Assembly (NCBI GenBank): GCA_030550555.1
Contig: JAUQPD010000037.1
Location: forward strand, 100,628-164,627
DNA: 64,000 nt
Origin: Thermodesulfobacteriota bacterium
GTDB lineage: Bacteria > Desulfobacterota > Thermodesulfobacteria > Thermodesulfobacteriales > Thermodesulfobacteriaceae
Reading direction: 5' to 3'
In this document: piece after piece, positions 1 through 8,730 of the stretch
How positions within the stretch are numbered: the first letter of the stretch is position 1
How the letters are laid out: every line of letters begins with the position of its first letter
Made by a program: the position numbers and the translations under genes
The notes under the pieces: generated by a model
The model's input: only the letters and a program-made list of their open reading frames with translations
Told to the model about the DNA's origin: nothing
Databases searched by the model: none

Positions 1-591
1 GAATCAATAAAACGTCAACTTGAAGATGCTAAGATTAGACTAAGTTATGCCTTTGTTTATTCTCCAATTGATGGATTTGTCTCAGAAGTTACTACACAGC
101 AAGGAGAAACAGTTGTTGCAGGTTTAAATGCACCTACCTTTATCACTGTTATAGATTTAAAAAGGCTTGAAGTACACTGCTATATTGATGAAACTGATAT
201 AGGAAAGATAAAACCTGGTATGGAAGCCCATTTCAAAGTTGATAGCTATCCTGACAAAACCTTTAAGGCAAGAGTGAGAACTATTTATCCAGGTGCAATT
301 ATAAAAAACAATGTAGTTTTTTATGATGCAGTCCTAGATATTTTAACTCCTTATGAAGATTATCTTAGACCAGAGATGACTGCTCAGGTTACAATTATTG
401 CTGGTAAAAAAGAAAATGTTATTATTGTGCCATCAAATTCTGTAAAAATTGATCCACAAGGAAGACACTTTGTTATGGTTAAAAAAGATGACAAATGGGA
501 GAAAAGAATTGTAAAAGTTGGATGGGAAAGTAGAGGAAAAATAGAGATTATTGAAGGATTAGAAGTTGGAGAAGTGGTGGGAGTGTGGTAA
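1..591 (+). CDS. MacA/HlyD-like efflux periplasmic adaptor subunit, 5' end cut off
   Basis: The reading frame is open from the first base, so the ORF-track ATG at 220 is internal and about 196 C-terminal residues are visible. The opening residues (KIRLSYAFVYSPIDGFVSEV) are the lipoyl/barrel-sandwich half typical of MacA-type adaptors, where 'SPIDG' is characteristic. They are followed by the beta-barrel domain (about 55-120) and the membrane-proximal domain (IIVPSNSVKI). Adaptors of this family sit in the periplasm and link an inner-membrane ABC transporter to an outer-membrane channel. The stop is 3 bases before the MacB-type ATPase, so the two are probably translated as one unit. The substrate is unknown; the N-terminal anchor and hairpin lie outside the window. 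Confidence 0.88.
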   Translation, partial: ESIKRQLEDAKIRLSYAFVYSPIDGFVSEVTTQQGETVVAGLNAPTFITVIDLKRLEVHCYIDETDIGKIKPGMEAHFKVDSYPDKTFKARVRTIYPGAIIKNNVVFYDAVLDILTPYEDYLRPEMTAQVTIIAGKKENVIIVPSNSVKIDPQGRHFVMVKKDDKWEKRIVKVGWESRGKIEIIEGLEVGEVVGVW

Positions 592-594
592 GAT

Positions 595-1272
595 TTGGAA
601 AAAAATTTTATAGTTAATTTAATAGATGTTACAAAAGTATATTTTATTGGTAAAGTTAAGTATGAGGTTCTCAAGGGGATTAATCTTGATATTGAAAAAG
701 GCGATTTTGTTGCCATTATGGGCCCTTCTGGAGGAGGAAAATCGACGCTTCTCAACATTCTTGGTCTCTTGGATAGACCTACATCTGGCAAATATTTTTT
801 TGAAGGAAAAGAGGTTTCTAAGTTATCTGCAGGTGAGCTTGCAAGGATAAGAAATTCAAGAATTGGTTTTGTTTTTCAGGCCTTTCATCTTGTTCCCTGG
901 GCATCCGCATTGGAAAATGTCCTCATGCCTCTTCTTTATGGAGGTGGAATAACAAAAGAAAAGATAGAATACGCAAAGAACTTACTTGAACGCCTTGGGC
1001 TTAGTGCTTATCTTCATTTCAGGCCACCTGAATTATCTGGAGGACAACAACAAAGGGTAGCCATTGCTCGGGCCCTAATAAATAATCCCATTCTGCTTTT
1101 AGCAGATGAACCGACAGGAAATCTTGACTCAAAGAGCAGTAATGAAGTTATGGACATTTTACAAGAACTAAACAATCAAGGATTAACTATTGTCATGGTC
1201 ACTCACGATCAAGAGATAGCTAAAAGAGCAAAAAAGATCAAAATTCTTAAAGATGGCCAATTTATTGAGTGA
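595..1272 (+). CDS. MacB-type ABC transporter ATP-binding protein (LolD/MacB family)
   Basis: A 225-residue cytoplasmic ATPase with Walker A (GPSGGGKST, about residues 43-51), Q-loop ([10 protein letters not shown]), ABC signature ([15 protein letters not shown]), Walker B ([12 protein letters not shown]) and H-loop (MVTHDQE). This arrangement is that of the LolD/MacB/FtsE branch, which powers mechanotransmission systems rather than classical importers. The start is TTG at 595, with GGGAG about 9 bases upstream. Unlike E. coli MacB, the ATPase is separate from the permease, and two permease genes follow. It may export a lipid, peptide or small molecule; the sequence does not reveal which. Confidence 0.93.
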   Translation: MEKNFIVNLIDVTKVYFIGKVKYEVLKGINLDIEKGDFVAIMGPSGGGKSTLLNILGLLDRPTSGKYFFEGKEVSKLSAGELARIRNSRIGFVFQAFHLVPWASALENVLMPLLYGGGITKEKIEYAKNLLERLGLSAYLHFRPPELSGGQQQRVAIARALINNPILLLADEPTGNLDSKSSNEVMDILQELNNQGLTIVMVTHDQEIAKRAKKIKILKDGQFIE

Positions 1273-1281
1273 AAAAGTGCC

Positions 1282-2487
1282 ATGAATAAGTTTCATTTAA
1301 AGGAAATAATAAGAGAACTGATAGCAAATAAGATGAACATTTTTTTTATTACATTAGCCCTCGTTTTTAGTTTAACAGCTATTAATACAATTTATGCCCT
1401 TGGTAAGTCAGCAGAAAGACAAATTCTCAATACCCTTGCAAATCTAAACTTTGGAAAAGATGCACTTCTTATTCTTGCTGGCGGATCTCGTGTAATGGGA
1501 ATTACTACAACAAGATCAGATACTTTAAAATTAGACGACATTAAAGCTATTGCTAAATTAGAATTCGTGAAAATGACTTCACCTTTCACTGGAGGACTTG
1601 TTGAGGTTGCTTACAAAGATAGAGCAGAAAAACTCAGAGTTGATGGAGTTCTTCCCATTTATTTAGAAGCAAACAACTGGCAAGTCATTTTGGGCAGATT
1701 TATCTCCGATGAGGATATAGCGAATTTAAACAGAGTAGTAGTTTTAGGATATGATATTGCTAAGAGATTTGGCTCCTTTAACATATTGGGTGAGAAAATA
1801 AAGATTCAAGGACACTATTATGAAATAATTGGAATTCTTGAAAAAAAAGGGTCCATTGGACATTTTCCTCTAGATGAACGACTCTTTATACCACTAACAA
1901 CTTCTCAGAGGAGACTTTTCAATCAGGACTATCTTAGAGGGGCTAAAGTAATACTCCACGAAGGAACCGACTTGTCAATTGCTGTAAGGGAAATTAGAAA
2001 AATACTCAGGGAAAGGCATGGTCTCTATGGGATTGCCCCTGATGACTTTAGAATTGTTACACCTGATATGGTAGTTGCTCGCCACACAGAGACTTCGCGC
2101 ACGTTAAGTAGCTTTCTCCTTGCAATCGGTTTCATAAGCCTTATAATCAGCGGTGTTATTATAATGAATCTTATGACTGCAAGTGTTGAAGAAAAGGCAG
2201 GAATTATAGCATTAAGAATTGCCTTAGGTGCAACTTCTTGGAGTATAATTAAACATTATATGATATATGCATTATTTATAGCAATTTTTAGTGGTTTTGT
2301 TGGTTGGATCCTAAGTTTAGGAGTCATGCTCGTACTATCAAAATCAACCCCTCTTAAACCGCTGTTTTCTTGGGGGACCTTTCTACTCAGTCTCCTTTTT
2401 TCAACTATTACCTGTATTGCTTTTAGCATTTTTCCTGCTATAAAAGCATCTAGAATAGATCCGGCAATCCTTTTAAAAAGTATGTAA
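1282..2487 (+). CDS. MacB/FtsX-type ABC transporter permease (first of two)
   Basis: 401 residues with the MacB permease layout: one N-terminal membrane segment (about 18-40), a large periplasmic domain (about 45-265) and three C-terminal membrane segments of the FtsX domain (about 275-390). It ends in SRIDPAILLKSM, nearly identical to the end of the next gene (SKIDPAILLKGM). The two permeases therefore look like diverged tandem copies that pair as a heterodimer with the upstream ATPase. The start lies 9 bases after the ATPase stop. The DNA is AT-rich compared with the housekeeping genes further right. Confidence 0.9.
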   Translation: MNKFHLKEIIRELIANKMNIFFITLALVFSLTAINTIYALGKSAERQILNTLANLNFGKDALLILAGGSRVMGITTTRSDTLKLDDIKAIAKLEFVKMTSPFTGGLVEVAYKDRAEKLRVDGVLPIYLEANNWQVILGRFISDEDIANLNRVVVLGYDIAKRFGSFNILGEKIKIQGHYYEIIGILEKKGSIGHFPLDERLFIPLTTSQRRLFNQDYLRGAKVILHEGTDLSIAVREIRKILRERHGLYGIAPDDFRIVTPDMVVARHTETSRTLSSFLLAIGFISLIISGVIIMNLMTASVEEKAGIIALRIALGATSWSIIKHYMIYALFIAIFSGFVGWILSLGVMLVLSKSTPLKPLFSWGTFLLSLLFSTITCIAFSIFPAIKASRIDPAILLKSM

Positions 2488-2493
2488 AAGTGT

Positions 2494-3705
2494 ATGAAAT
2501 TAATTAAATTTAAACTTCTTTTTGGTGGTATCTTTTACAAAAAATTGCGTCTTTTTCTCTCTATACTTGGAATTACAATTGGAGTTGCTTCACTTTTTAC
2601 AATGCATACATTTGGTGAATCTGCAAGAGTGCGCACTTTACAACAAATTGAGACATTTGGACCAAATCTATTGATGATAGTTTCTGGACAAGCACGAGTA
2701 AGAGCTGGAAGAGCTCTACAAGCTGAACAGACAACTACTCTCAAACTTGAAGATGCTCAAGCTCTTAGACGTATCTCTGAAATTACTAATATCTCGCCTT
2801 TTTATACAGGAAGTGCTATTGTTAGACAAGGAGGTAGAAATATTTCAACAGTAATTAATGGAGTTAATGAAGAATATTTAAAAATTAGAAAATTTGAAAT
2901 ATCTGAAGGTAGAAACTTTCTAAAAGATGAAATAGTAGGTTTCAAAAAAGTAGCTATCCTTGGACATAAGGTAAAAAAGGAACTTTTCGGTAATGGAAAA
3001 GCAGAAGGCGAAACAATTCTCATAAATAGATTACCTTTTATTGTAATTGGAGTCTTATCTCCTATTGGTGTTGATGCAAGTAATCAAGATCAAGATGATC
3101 AAATACTTATACCTATTACAACTGCTATGTCAGCCCTTTTTAATGTAGACTATATTACAGGTATCTATGTTGCAGTCTCCTCACCTGATGTAGTTCCAAT
3201 AGTAGAAAAACAAATTGATGAAATTCTTCTAAAAAGACATAAAGTAAGTCCAAAAGATAGAGATTTCAATATAATTAAAGCAGAAGATATTTTTAAATTC
3301 AGACAAGAAGCCTCTCAACTCTTTACAACTCTTGTACAAAGTGTTTCTATTCTATGTCTTATTGTTGGAAGTTTAGGAGTTACAGCAGTTATGCTTCTTT
3401 CAGTAAACGAAAGAAGAAAAGAAATCGGTTTACGATTAGCTATAGGTGCAGATAGACTTAAAATTTTACTTCAATTTCTTTTGGAAAGTATATTTATAAG
3501 TTTTCTCGGAGGTCTAATAGGCCTTTTTCTCGGAATCTTTGCCTCAATTATCTTCTTACCTCTTCTTAAATATCCTTTAGTTATTGCTTGGAGACCAATC
3601 ATTGTATCTTCCCTCTTAACAATCATTTTTGGCCTTATTTCTGGTATTTATCCAGCCTACAGGGCTTCGAAGATTGATCCTGCCATTTTACTCAAGGGGA
3701 TGTAG
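2494..3705 (+). CDS. MacB/FtsX-type ABC transporter permease (second of two)
   Basis: 403 residues with the same plan as the preceding gene: N-terminal transmembrane helix (about 15-38), MacB periplasmic core domain, then an FtsX domain with three helices and the cytoplasmic coupling motif NERRKEIGLRLAIGA. That ERRKEIG motif is classic for MacB; in the first permease the equivalent is EEKAGIIALRIALGA, which is more degenerate. If the pair forms a heterodimer, this copy may make the main coupling contact with the ATPase. It begins 6 bases after the upstream stop and closes the transporter operon. Confidence 0.92.
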   Translation: MKLIKFKLLFGGIFYKKLRLFLSILGITIGVASLFTMHTFGESARVRTLQQIETFGPNLLMIVSGQARVRAGRALQAEQTTTLKLEDAQALRRISEITNISPFYTGSAIVRQGGRNISTVINGVNEEYLKIRKFEISEGRNFLKDEIVGFKKVAILGHKVKKELFGNGKAEGETILINRLPFIVIGVLSPIGVDASNQDQDDQILIPITTAMSALFNVDYITGIYVAVSSPDVVPIVEKQIDEILLKRHKVSPKDRDFNIIKAEDIFKFRQEASQLFTTLVQSVSILCLIVGSLGVTAVMLLSVNERRKEIGLRLAIGADRLKILLQFLLESIFISFLGGLIGLFLGIFASIIFLPLLKYPLVIAWRPIIVSSLLTIIFGLISGIYPAYRASKIDPAILLKGM

Positions 3706-3745
3706 TCCTTGAAATAGGCTATGAAGATACTATCTTACTTCTGAT

Positions 3746-4669
3746 ATGGCAGGACAACTTTATAATAGTCTCAATCAATTCTTAAGAAATCTCTTTGGGG
3801 AAAAGGTTAAAAAAATTCCCCTTGATGCTGGTTTGACTTGTCCTAATAGGGATGGGTCAAAAGGCTATGGGGGTTGCATCTATTGCGATTCAAGGGGTTC
3901 AGGAACAGGCCTTGCAAAATCCCTGAGTATTAGAGAGCAAATAGAATTTTTTCTTAAAAAGTTTCAGGTAAAAGGCTACAAAAAATTTATTGCCTATTTT
4001 CAGTCTTATACGAATACTTACGGAAATCTACACTATCTTAAGAGCCTTTATGAAACAATTTTTGACTACCGAGAGATTGTTGGACTTGCCATTGGCACTC
4101 GTCCAGACTGTATTTCAGAAGAAGTGCTTAAAGTTTTAGAAAACATTAGAGAAAAGGGATACTATATTTGGATTGAACTAGGGCTTCAAAGTATTCGTAA
4201 TGAAACACTAAGGAAGATTAATAGGGGACATACCTTTGAAGATTTTCTCTCAGCTTTTGAGCTTCTTCAAAAGAAGGGTTTTCCTGTGTGTGTTCATGTA
4301 ATATTTGGACTCCCTGGTGAAGATGAGGAGATGATGTTAGAGACCATAAAAACCCTTTCAAAACTAAAGCCCCAAGGTATAAAATTTCATGCCCTCTACA
4401 TACTTGAGAATACAGCACTTGCAGAGCTATATAGAAGAGGAGATCTTAAGCCACTTGAACTTGACACCTACTGTGCCCTGGTTGGTAAGTCTTTAAGTAT
4501 TTTACCTCCTAACGTAGTAATCCATCGCCTCACTTCAGATCCACCAAAAGAAGGACTTCTTGCACCAACCTGGCTACTTGATAAAAACAAAGTCTTAAAG
4601 GGTATTGAAACCTTTCTGAGATCTCATGGATTACATCAGGGCTCAAATTTTATGCCTGACAACTCTTAA
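3746..4669 (+). CDS. TIGR01212-type (YhcC-like) radical SAM protein
   Basis: 307 residues. The N-terminus carries the cysteine pattern of the YhcC/TIGR01212 group (C32, C44, C47 in LTCPNRDGSKGYGGCIYC), expected to bind a 4Fe-4S cluster and S-adenosylmethionine. An Elp3-like TIM-barrel core follows, with LGLQSIRNETLRKINRGH and VHVIFGLPGEDEEMM, as in tRNA-modifying or coproporphyrinogen-type radical SAM enzymes. The chemical role is not established from sequence. It lies 40 bases after the permease genes but has ordinary base composition, so it is probably independent of them. Confidence 0.9.
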   Translation: MAGQLYNSLNQFLRNLFGEKVKKIPLDAGLTCPNRDGSKGYGGCIYCDSRGSGTGLAKSLSIREQIEFFLKKFQVKGYKKFIAYFQSYTNTYGNLHYLKSLYETIFDYREIVGLAIGTRPDCISEEVLKVLENIREKGYYIWIELGLQSIRNETLRKINRGHTFEDFLSAFELLQKKGFPVCVHVIFGLPGEDEEMMLETIKTLSKLKPQGIKFHALYILENTALAELYRRGDLKPLELDTYCALVGKSLSILPPNVVIHRLTSDPPKEGLLAPTWLLDKNKVLKGIETFLRSHGLHQGSNFMPDNS

Positions 4670-4759
4670 TTAGAGCCACAAAATGACTTGCAATTTGCTA
4701 AACCTAATGCTAACTTTTCCGATTAAATTGTTGTAATTCATCATTAGGGGGGCAGACCT

Positions 4760-5152
4760 ATGAAAATAGAAAAAAACCTGCCACTAAATGTGCAATTCTG
4801 GACTACTGAGGTAGCTTCCAAACAGGCAAATATCATCTTTGAGGAGTATCTAAGAAATGCTATTCTTGAGCTTGAACACTCAGAATTATTAAAAGAGAAA
4901 ACCCATGAAACTCTAAAATTTTTATCTGATCAAGTTAGGTTTTCCCTTGAATTATTGGAGAAAATTTCTAAGATGTCTATCACAACTTCCATATCTTCAA
5001 CGGTTGGAGATTTTCTCCTAAGCCAGGCATTTGAGCTAGATAAAATTTCCGATTCCCTGCCAGATGGTGCTTTGAAAAACCTTTTTAAGGAATCTGCTTT
5101 GTATATTGGTATAGAAGCTGAAAAAATTCGTAAGGGTTACTACAATAGTTAG
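4760..5152 (+). CDS. hypothetical all-helical protein
   Basis: I do not recognise this 130-residue protein. It is predicted to be almost entirely alpha-helical, with Leu/Glu/Lys-rich amphipathic stretches (about residues 22-75), no membrane segment, no signal peptide and no cysteines. The gene has a good G-rich ribosome-binding site (AGGGGGGC) 9 bases before the ATG, so it is very likely translated. It converges with ddl on the other strand and their ends overlap by 4 bases. A stretch resembling -35 TTGCAA lies about 65 bases upstream, without a convincing -10. Function unknown. Confidence 0.7.
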   Translation: MKIEKNLPLNVQFWTTEVASKQANIIFEEYLRNAILELEHSELLKEKTHETLKFLSDQVRFSLELLEKISKMSITTSISSTVGDFLLSQAFELDKISDSLPDGALKNLFKESALYIGIEAEKIRKGYYNS

Positions 5153-6084
5153 TGTCTTTCTGCTAAGGCAAGCTCTATTAATTTTTCAATAAGTTTTTCA
5201 AAGGTATAGCCAGCAACCTTAGCGGAAAGTGGTAAAAGACTAGTCTCGGTCATACCGGGTATTGTATTTGTCTCAAGAACATATATATCTTCACCTTTGA
5301 GCATCATATCAGTTCTACTGTAGTGTCTAAGGTATAGAGCTTTGTGTGCAAGTAGAGCATAGGTCTGAGCTTTTGTGGTAAGGTCTTCAGGGAGTTCAGC
5401 AGGACATATTTCTCTTGCTTTACCTGGAGTATATTTGTTCTCGTAATCAAAAACCTCTGAAGTTGAGATAATTTCTACAACAGGCAAGGCTTGTTGTCCA
5501 AGAACTCCCACAGTTAGTTCTCTACCCCGAATATATTCCTCAACAAGGATCTCATCATCAACCTCATAGGCTCTCTCAACTGCTTCCTTGAGGTCACTTC
5601 TATCTTTTACTAAGCTCAGTCCCACGCTTGAGCCCTGTTTGGCAGGTTTGATAATTAGGGGATACCCTATGCAAGCACCAGCATCAAATACATCATCTAT
5701 TTTAGATCTTTCTTTATGAAAGAGAAAACCCTTTGGGACAGGAAGTCCTGCCTGCTGATAGAGGAGTTTTGACAATCCCTTGTGCATAGCAAGGGCACTA
5801 CCTAAAACCCCAGCTCCTTGATAGGGAATATTGAGCATATCAAGGAAACCCTGAAGTGTTCCATCTTCTCCTCCAGGGCCATGAATTACAAGAAAAGCAA
5901 AATCTATCTCATTTGCCTTGTTGACTAAAACTTTGAGATCTGTTGCTGGATCAATGAAAATTACCTGGTGGCCAAGATTTATTAGGGCCTTTTTGACAGC
6001 TTGAGCACCCCTTAATGAGACCTCTCTCTCAGAGGAGGTCCCTCCAGCTATTAGAGCAATTCTCAAGGGCCTCTTCAAGGACAC
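5149..6084 (-). CDS. ddl: D-alanine--D-alanine ligase
   Basis: 311 residues. It makes the D-Ala-D-Ala dipeptide for peptidoglycan precursors using ATP. ATP-grasp signatures are present: N-terminal GGTSSEREVSLRGA, EEYIRGRELTVGVLG, and the C-terminal metal/substrate loop ETNTIPGMT. The start is GTG at 6084, preceded by GGAGGT at good spacing, which makes it overlap the upstream HD gene by 56 bases; later TTG codons would trim the first strand of the fold. This is the last gene of the long minus-strand cluster. The location next to uppS and cdsA suits an envelope role. Confidence 0.95.
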   Translation of the reverse strand: MSLKRPLRIALIAGGTSSEREVSLRGAQAVKKALINLGHQVIFIDPATDLKVLVNKANEIDFAFLVIHGPGGEDGTLQGFLDMLNIPYQGAGVLGSALAMHKGLSKLLYQQAGLPVPKGFLFHKERSKIDDVFDAGACIGYPLIIKPAKQGSSVGLSLVKDRSDLKEAVERAYEVDDEILVEEYIRGRELTVGVLGQQALPVVEIISTSEVFDYENKYTPGKAREICPAELPEDLTTKAQTYALLAHKALYLRHYSRTDMMLKGEDIYVLETNTIPGMTETSLLPLSAKVAGYTFEKLIEKLIELALAERH

Positions 6085-6637
6085 TCTTTACCTCCATAAC
6101 TTGGTTAAGTTTTATTAAATCCTGGGGATTAATAGGCAGTTTTTTAAAAATTCGTTTCTCTAACAGCTGAGTCATTTCCTCAAGTAAAGCCATTCTGATA
6201 AGGGCCTTTAATGTCCTCCCATATCGCACTCTTAGATCTTTGAATCTCTCCTTGAGAGAAACTATTTCATCATGTTTTACCCTTTTGTCTGCATAAAAAA
6301 CTATTTCTTCTTCAGTTATCGGAGAGCCTGGTCTTGGAGCTTTCAGAAATATGTGAGAGTAGATAATTTCGCCAATTCTTGGATACCCCAGTTCTTGAAG
6401 AAGTTTATACCCTGCAAGGGCATGATTCTCGCCAGTCCTCAAAGAAGAAAACTTTTTTACATCATGAAGTAGAGCTCCAAGAGTAAGTACTTTTAGATCA
6501 AGATTCTCTCCAGATGCATTTAAGTGACAGCCAAGACAAAGGGCAATTAAAGCCACCTTTTCAGAGTGTCTGATGATATGAGCGGGAACCTCTTCACTCT
6601 CAAGTAGCTTATAAGCCCAGTTAAGATCTAATTCCAT
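6029..6637 (-). CDS. HD-domain phosphohydrolase (HDIG-type)
   Basis: 202 residues with the HD metal-binding pattern: first His in HIIRHSEKVA (about 20-24), the HD pair in GALLHDVKKF (about 57-58), then further His and Asp residues (HALAGYKLL, YSHIF, YADKRVKHDE). Proteins of this small HD group hydrolyse nucleotide or phosphate esters; the substrate cannot be deduced here. The usual HDIGK is HDVKK. The start ATGGAATTAG overlaps the stop of cdsA by 10 bases, and the 3' end overlaps ddl by 56 bases, so translation is probably coupled across all three. Confidence 0.85.
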   Translation of the reverse strand: MELDLNWAYKLLESEEVPAHIIRHSEKVALIALCLGCHLNASGENLDLKVLTLGALLHDVKKFSSLRTGENHALAGYKLLQELGYPRIGEIIYSHIFLKAPRPGSPITEEEIVFYADKRVKHDEIVSLKERFKDLRVRYGRTLKALIRMALLEEMTQLLEKRIFKKLPINPQDLIKLNQVMEVKSVLEEALENCSNSWRDLL

Positions 6638-7419
6638 CTCTCAATGACTTTGAGTATAATTAGGAAAGTTGAAGATGCAAAGAGGACTCCATCAATCCTA
6701 TCAAGCATGCCTCCATGGCCTGGAATTATAGCCCCAGAATCTTTCTTACCAACAGCTCTTTTAACAGCTGACTCAAAAAGATCTCCAAGAGCCTCAATCA
6801 AGGCAAGGATTACAGAAATTATAAAGGATATACCAAGTGACCACAATTTCAAAAAATAAGAAAGCGTCATTCCCACTAAGACCGCAAAAACTATACCTCC
6901 AATAAATCCCTCTAAAGTTTTCTTAGGAGAAATTTTACTAAAAAAAGGGGTTCTACCTAATTTTTTTCCTGTAAGATAGGCCCCAGTATCAGCAGAAAAA
7001 ACTACAGAAAAGAAATAAATCAAATATTCTCTTGGGTATTCTTTTGCAATAAATAAAAGAGGAATAAAGCCTATGGTTAGATATAGAGTCCCCACAAGTA
7101 AAGGAAAAAAAGTAACTAAAAAGTATTCTCGGTTAAAGTTAAATAGGAAAGGAATAAACAGGAAAAAAAAAGATAGATAGATTAGATAAAAAAAAGGAAT
7201 TTTATTGAAAAATAAAAAAATAAAAAGGAGAATTGAATATCCAAAGAAAAAATAAAATCTATTATATTCAAAAAGTTGACACCACTCATACCAGCAAATC
7301 AGAAGACAAAATAAGGTTAAAATAAAAATAAGTAGATATGGAGCTTTTATGATTAAAATAATTAGTAGAGGAAAAAGAATAATTGCAGAAAGAAGTCTTT
7401 TAAAGAAATTAGAATTCAT
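6628..7419 (-). CDS. cdsA: phosphatidate cytidylyltransferase
   Basis: An integral membrane enzyme making CDP-diacylglycerol from phosphatidate and CTP, the branch point for phospholipids. The C-terminal signature is clear: FSADTGAYLTGKKLGRTP, SPKKTLEGFIGG and PGHGGMLDRIDGVLFA. The first half is a run of Phe/Ile-rich helices. The ORF track starts at TTG 7458, but ATG 7419 (MNSNFFKRLLSAIILFP) matches the usual family N-terminus and leaves only an 11-base overlap with uppS; I use it (263 residues). Product feeds pssA at 58054 in this window. The DNA is strongly AT-rich, mainly from the hydrophobic codons. Confidence 0.92.
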   Translation of the reverse strand: MNSNFFKRLLSAIILFPLLIILIIKAPYLLIFILTLFCLLICWYEWCQLFEYNRFYFFFGYSILLFIFLFFNKIPFFYLIYLSFFFLFIPFLFNFNREYFLVTFFPLLVGTLYLTIGFIPLLFIAKEYPREYLIYFFSVVFSADTGAYLTGKKLGRTPFFSKISPKKTLEGFIGGIVFAVLVGMTLSYFLKLWSLGISFIISVILALIEALGDLFESAVKRAVGKKDSGAIIPGHGGMLDRIDGVLFASSTFLIILKVIERWN

Positions 7420-8161
7420 AGATTTTTCCGAAACGTCTTTCTCTATTTTGATAGTCAATTAGTGCTTTTAGAAATTCATCTTCAGTAAAGTCAGGCCAAA
7501 GTGTAGAGGTAAAATATAGTTCAGTATAGGCAAGTTGATATAAAAAAAAATTTGAAATTCTATGTTCTCCACTTGTCCTTATAAGAAGATCTGGATCAGG
7601 TAATTCAGGAAAGTAAAAGTACTTACGTATCGTTTCATCCGTTAGATCCTGCGGGGCTAAGAGTCCCTTCTGGACTAACTCTGCGATAGCCCTAAGGGAT
7701 TTAAAGATCTCTGCTCTACCGCTATAACTGAGAGCAAGCACAAGGGTCATTTTAGTAAAGGCAGATGTTTCTCTTTCAACTCTCAGTATTAACTCTCTAA
7801 GCGACTCTGGAAAGTCTTCAAGATCCCCAATCATCTTAAAACGAATCTCTTTATCAATTAAAGTTGGAAGCTCACTCTTAAGGTATTCCTCAAGGAGTTT
7901 GAGGAGGTTGAGGACTTCTGTTTGAGGTCTTTGCCAGTTCTCTTTTGAGAAAGCAAAGAGAGTTAAATAGGCAATACCTATCTCTCTTGCCTTTATGACA
8001 ATCTTTCTTGCAACTTCAACTCCTCTTCTATGTCCAACGACTCTCGGAAGTCCCCTCCTTTTTGCCCATCTGCCATTTCCATCCATGATAATGGCAACAT
8101 GACGTGGCAGACGGTAAGGATCTAAGGAGGGAGAAGAGCCAAAGGACAGAGAAAGGGACAT
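7409..8161 (-). CDS. uppS: isoprenyl transferase (undecaprenyl diphosphate synthase)
   Basis: 250 residues of the cis-prenyltransferase family, extending farnesyl diphosphate with isopentenyl units to the lipid carrier used for peptidoglycan and LPS. Visible motifs are HVAIIMDGNGRWAKRRGLPR with VGHRRGVE (catalytic Asp and diphosphate-binding residues), TLFAFSKENWQRP, LALSYSGRAEI and the C-terminal DPDLLIRTSGEHRISNFFLYQLAYTELYF. It starts 2 bases after frr ends and continues into cdsA, the common frr-uppS-cdsA order. Confidence 0.97.
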   Translation of the reverse strand: MSLSLSFGSSPSLDPYRLPRHVAIIMDGNGRWAKRRGLPRVVGHRRGVEVARKIVIKAREIGIAYLTLFAFSKENWQRPQTEVLNLLKLLEEYLKSELPTLIDKEIRFKMIGDLEDFPESLRELILRVERETSAFTKMTLVLALSYSGRAEIFKSLRAIAELVQKGLLAPQDLTDETIRKYFYFPELPDPDLLIRTSGEHRISNFFLYQLAYTELYFTSTLWPDFTEDEFLKALIDYQNRERRFGKIYEF

Positions 8162-8163
8162 TC

Positions 8164-8718
8164 CTAAACTGTCAGAATTTCCTTTTCCTTCTCTGCAAGG
8201 AGCTTATCAACCGTCTTAATGAATTCATCGTGGAGCTTTTGGACTTCCTTTTCTAGTTTCGTATAATCATCTTCAGAAATTTCCTTGTTCTTCTTTGCAG
8301 TTTTAAATTTTTCGAGGGCTTCTCTTCTCAAGTTCCTTATGGCAATTCTTGCCTCTTCAGCAAATTTATGGGCAACCTTTACTAGCTCCTTTCTCCGTTC
8401 CTCAGTGAGCGGAGGAACAACAAGCTTTATCGTTTTTCCGTCACTTGTAGGATTTATTCCGAGATCCGATTTCTGGATAGCCTTCTCTATTTCCTTCAAA
8501 AGATTGGGATCCCAGGGCTGTATAACTAAGATTTTCCCCTCAATTACGTTTACACTTGCAATCTGTGGAATAGACATTTTTTGTCCATAGCAGTCAACCT
8601 TTATTCCCTCAAGTAGACTTACTGAGGCTCTAGAAGAACGTATGTGGGTAAATTCCTCTTTCAAAGTATTGATGGTCTTTTGCATTCTCTTTTTTATGTC
8701 TTCCAAAACCTCCTTCAT
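8164..8718 (-). CDS. frr: ribosome recycling factor
   Basis: 184 residues, the normal length. With EF-G it splits post-termination ribosomes. The sequence shows the N-terminal helix with RSSRASVSLLEGIKVDCYG, the domain II strands (VIEGKILVIQPWD) and the C-terminal helical hairpin with EERRKELVKVAHKFAEEARIAIRNLRREA. The start ATG is preceded by GGGGGTGTCCC. It follows pyrH by 12 bases, within the conserved rpsB-tsf-pyrH-frr block. Confidence 0.98.
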   Translation of the reverse strand: MKEVLEDIKKRMQKTINTLKEEFTHIRSSRASVSLLEGIKVDCYGQKMSIPQIASVNVIEGKILVIQPWDPNLLKEIEKAIQKSDLGINPTSDGKTIKLVVPPLTEERRKELVKVAHKFAEEARIAIRNLRREALEKFKTAKKNKEISEDDYTKLEKEVQKLHDEFIKTVDKLLAEKEKEILTV

Positions 8719-8730
8719 GGGACACCCCCA

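Noticed and set aside
384-791. 135-aa minus-strand ORF opposite the adaptor and ATPase genes
   Set aside because: It is antisense to two well-conserved genes, low-complexity and without a recognisable motif.
7419-7458. TTG 7458 as the cdsA start
   Set aside because: It would add 13 charged residues before the usual family start and lacks a ribosome-binding site.
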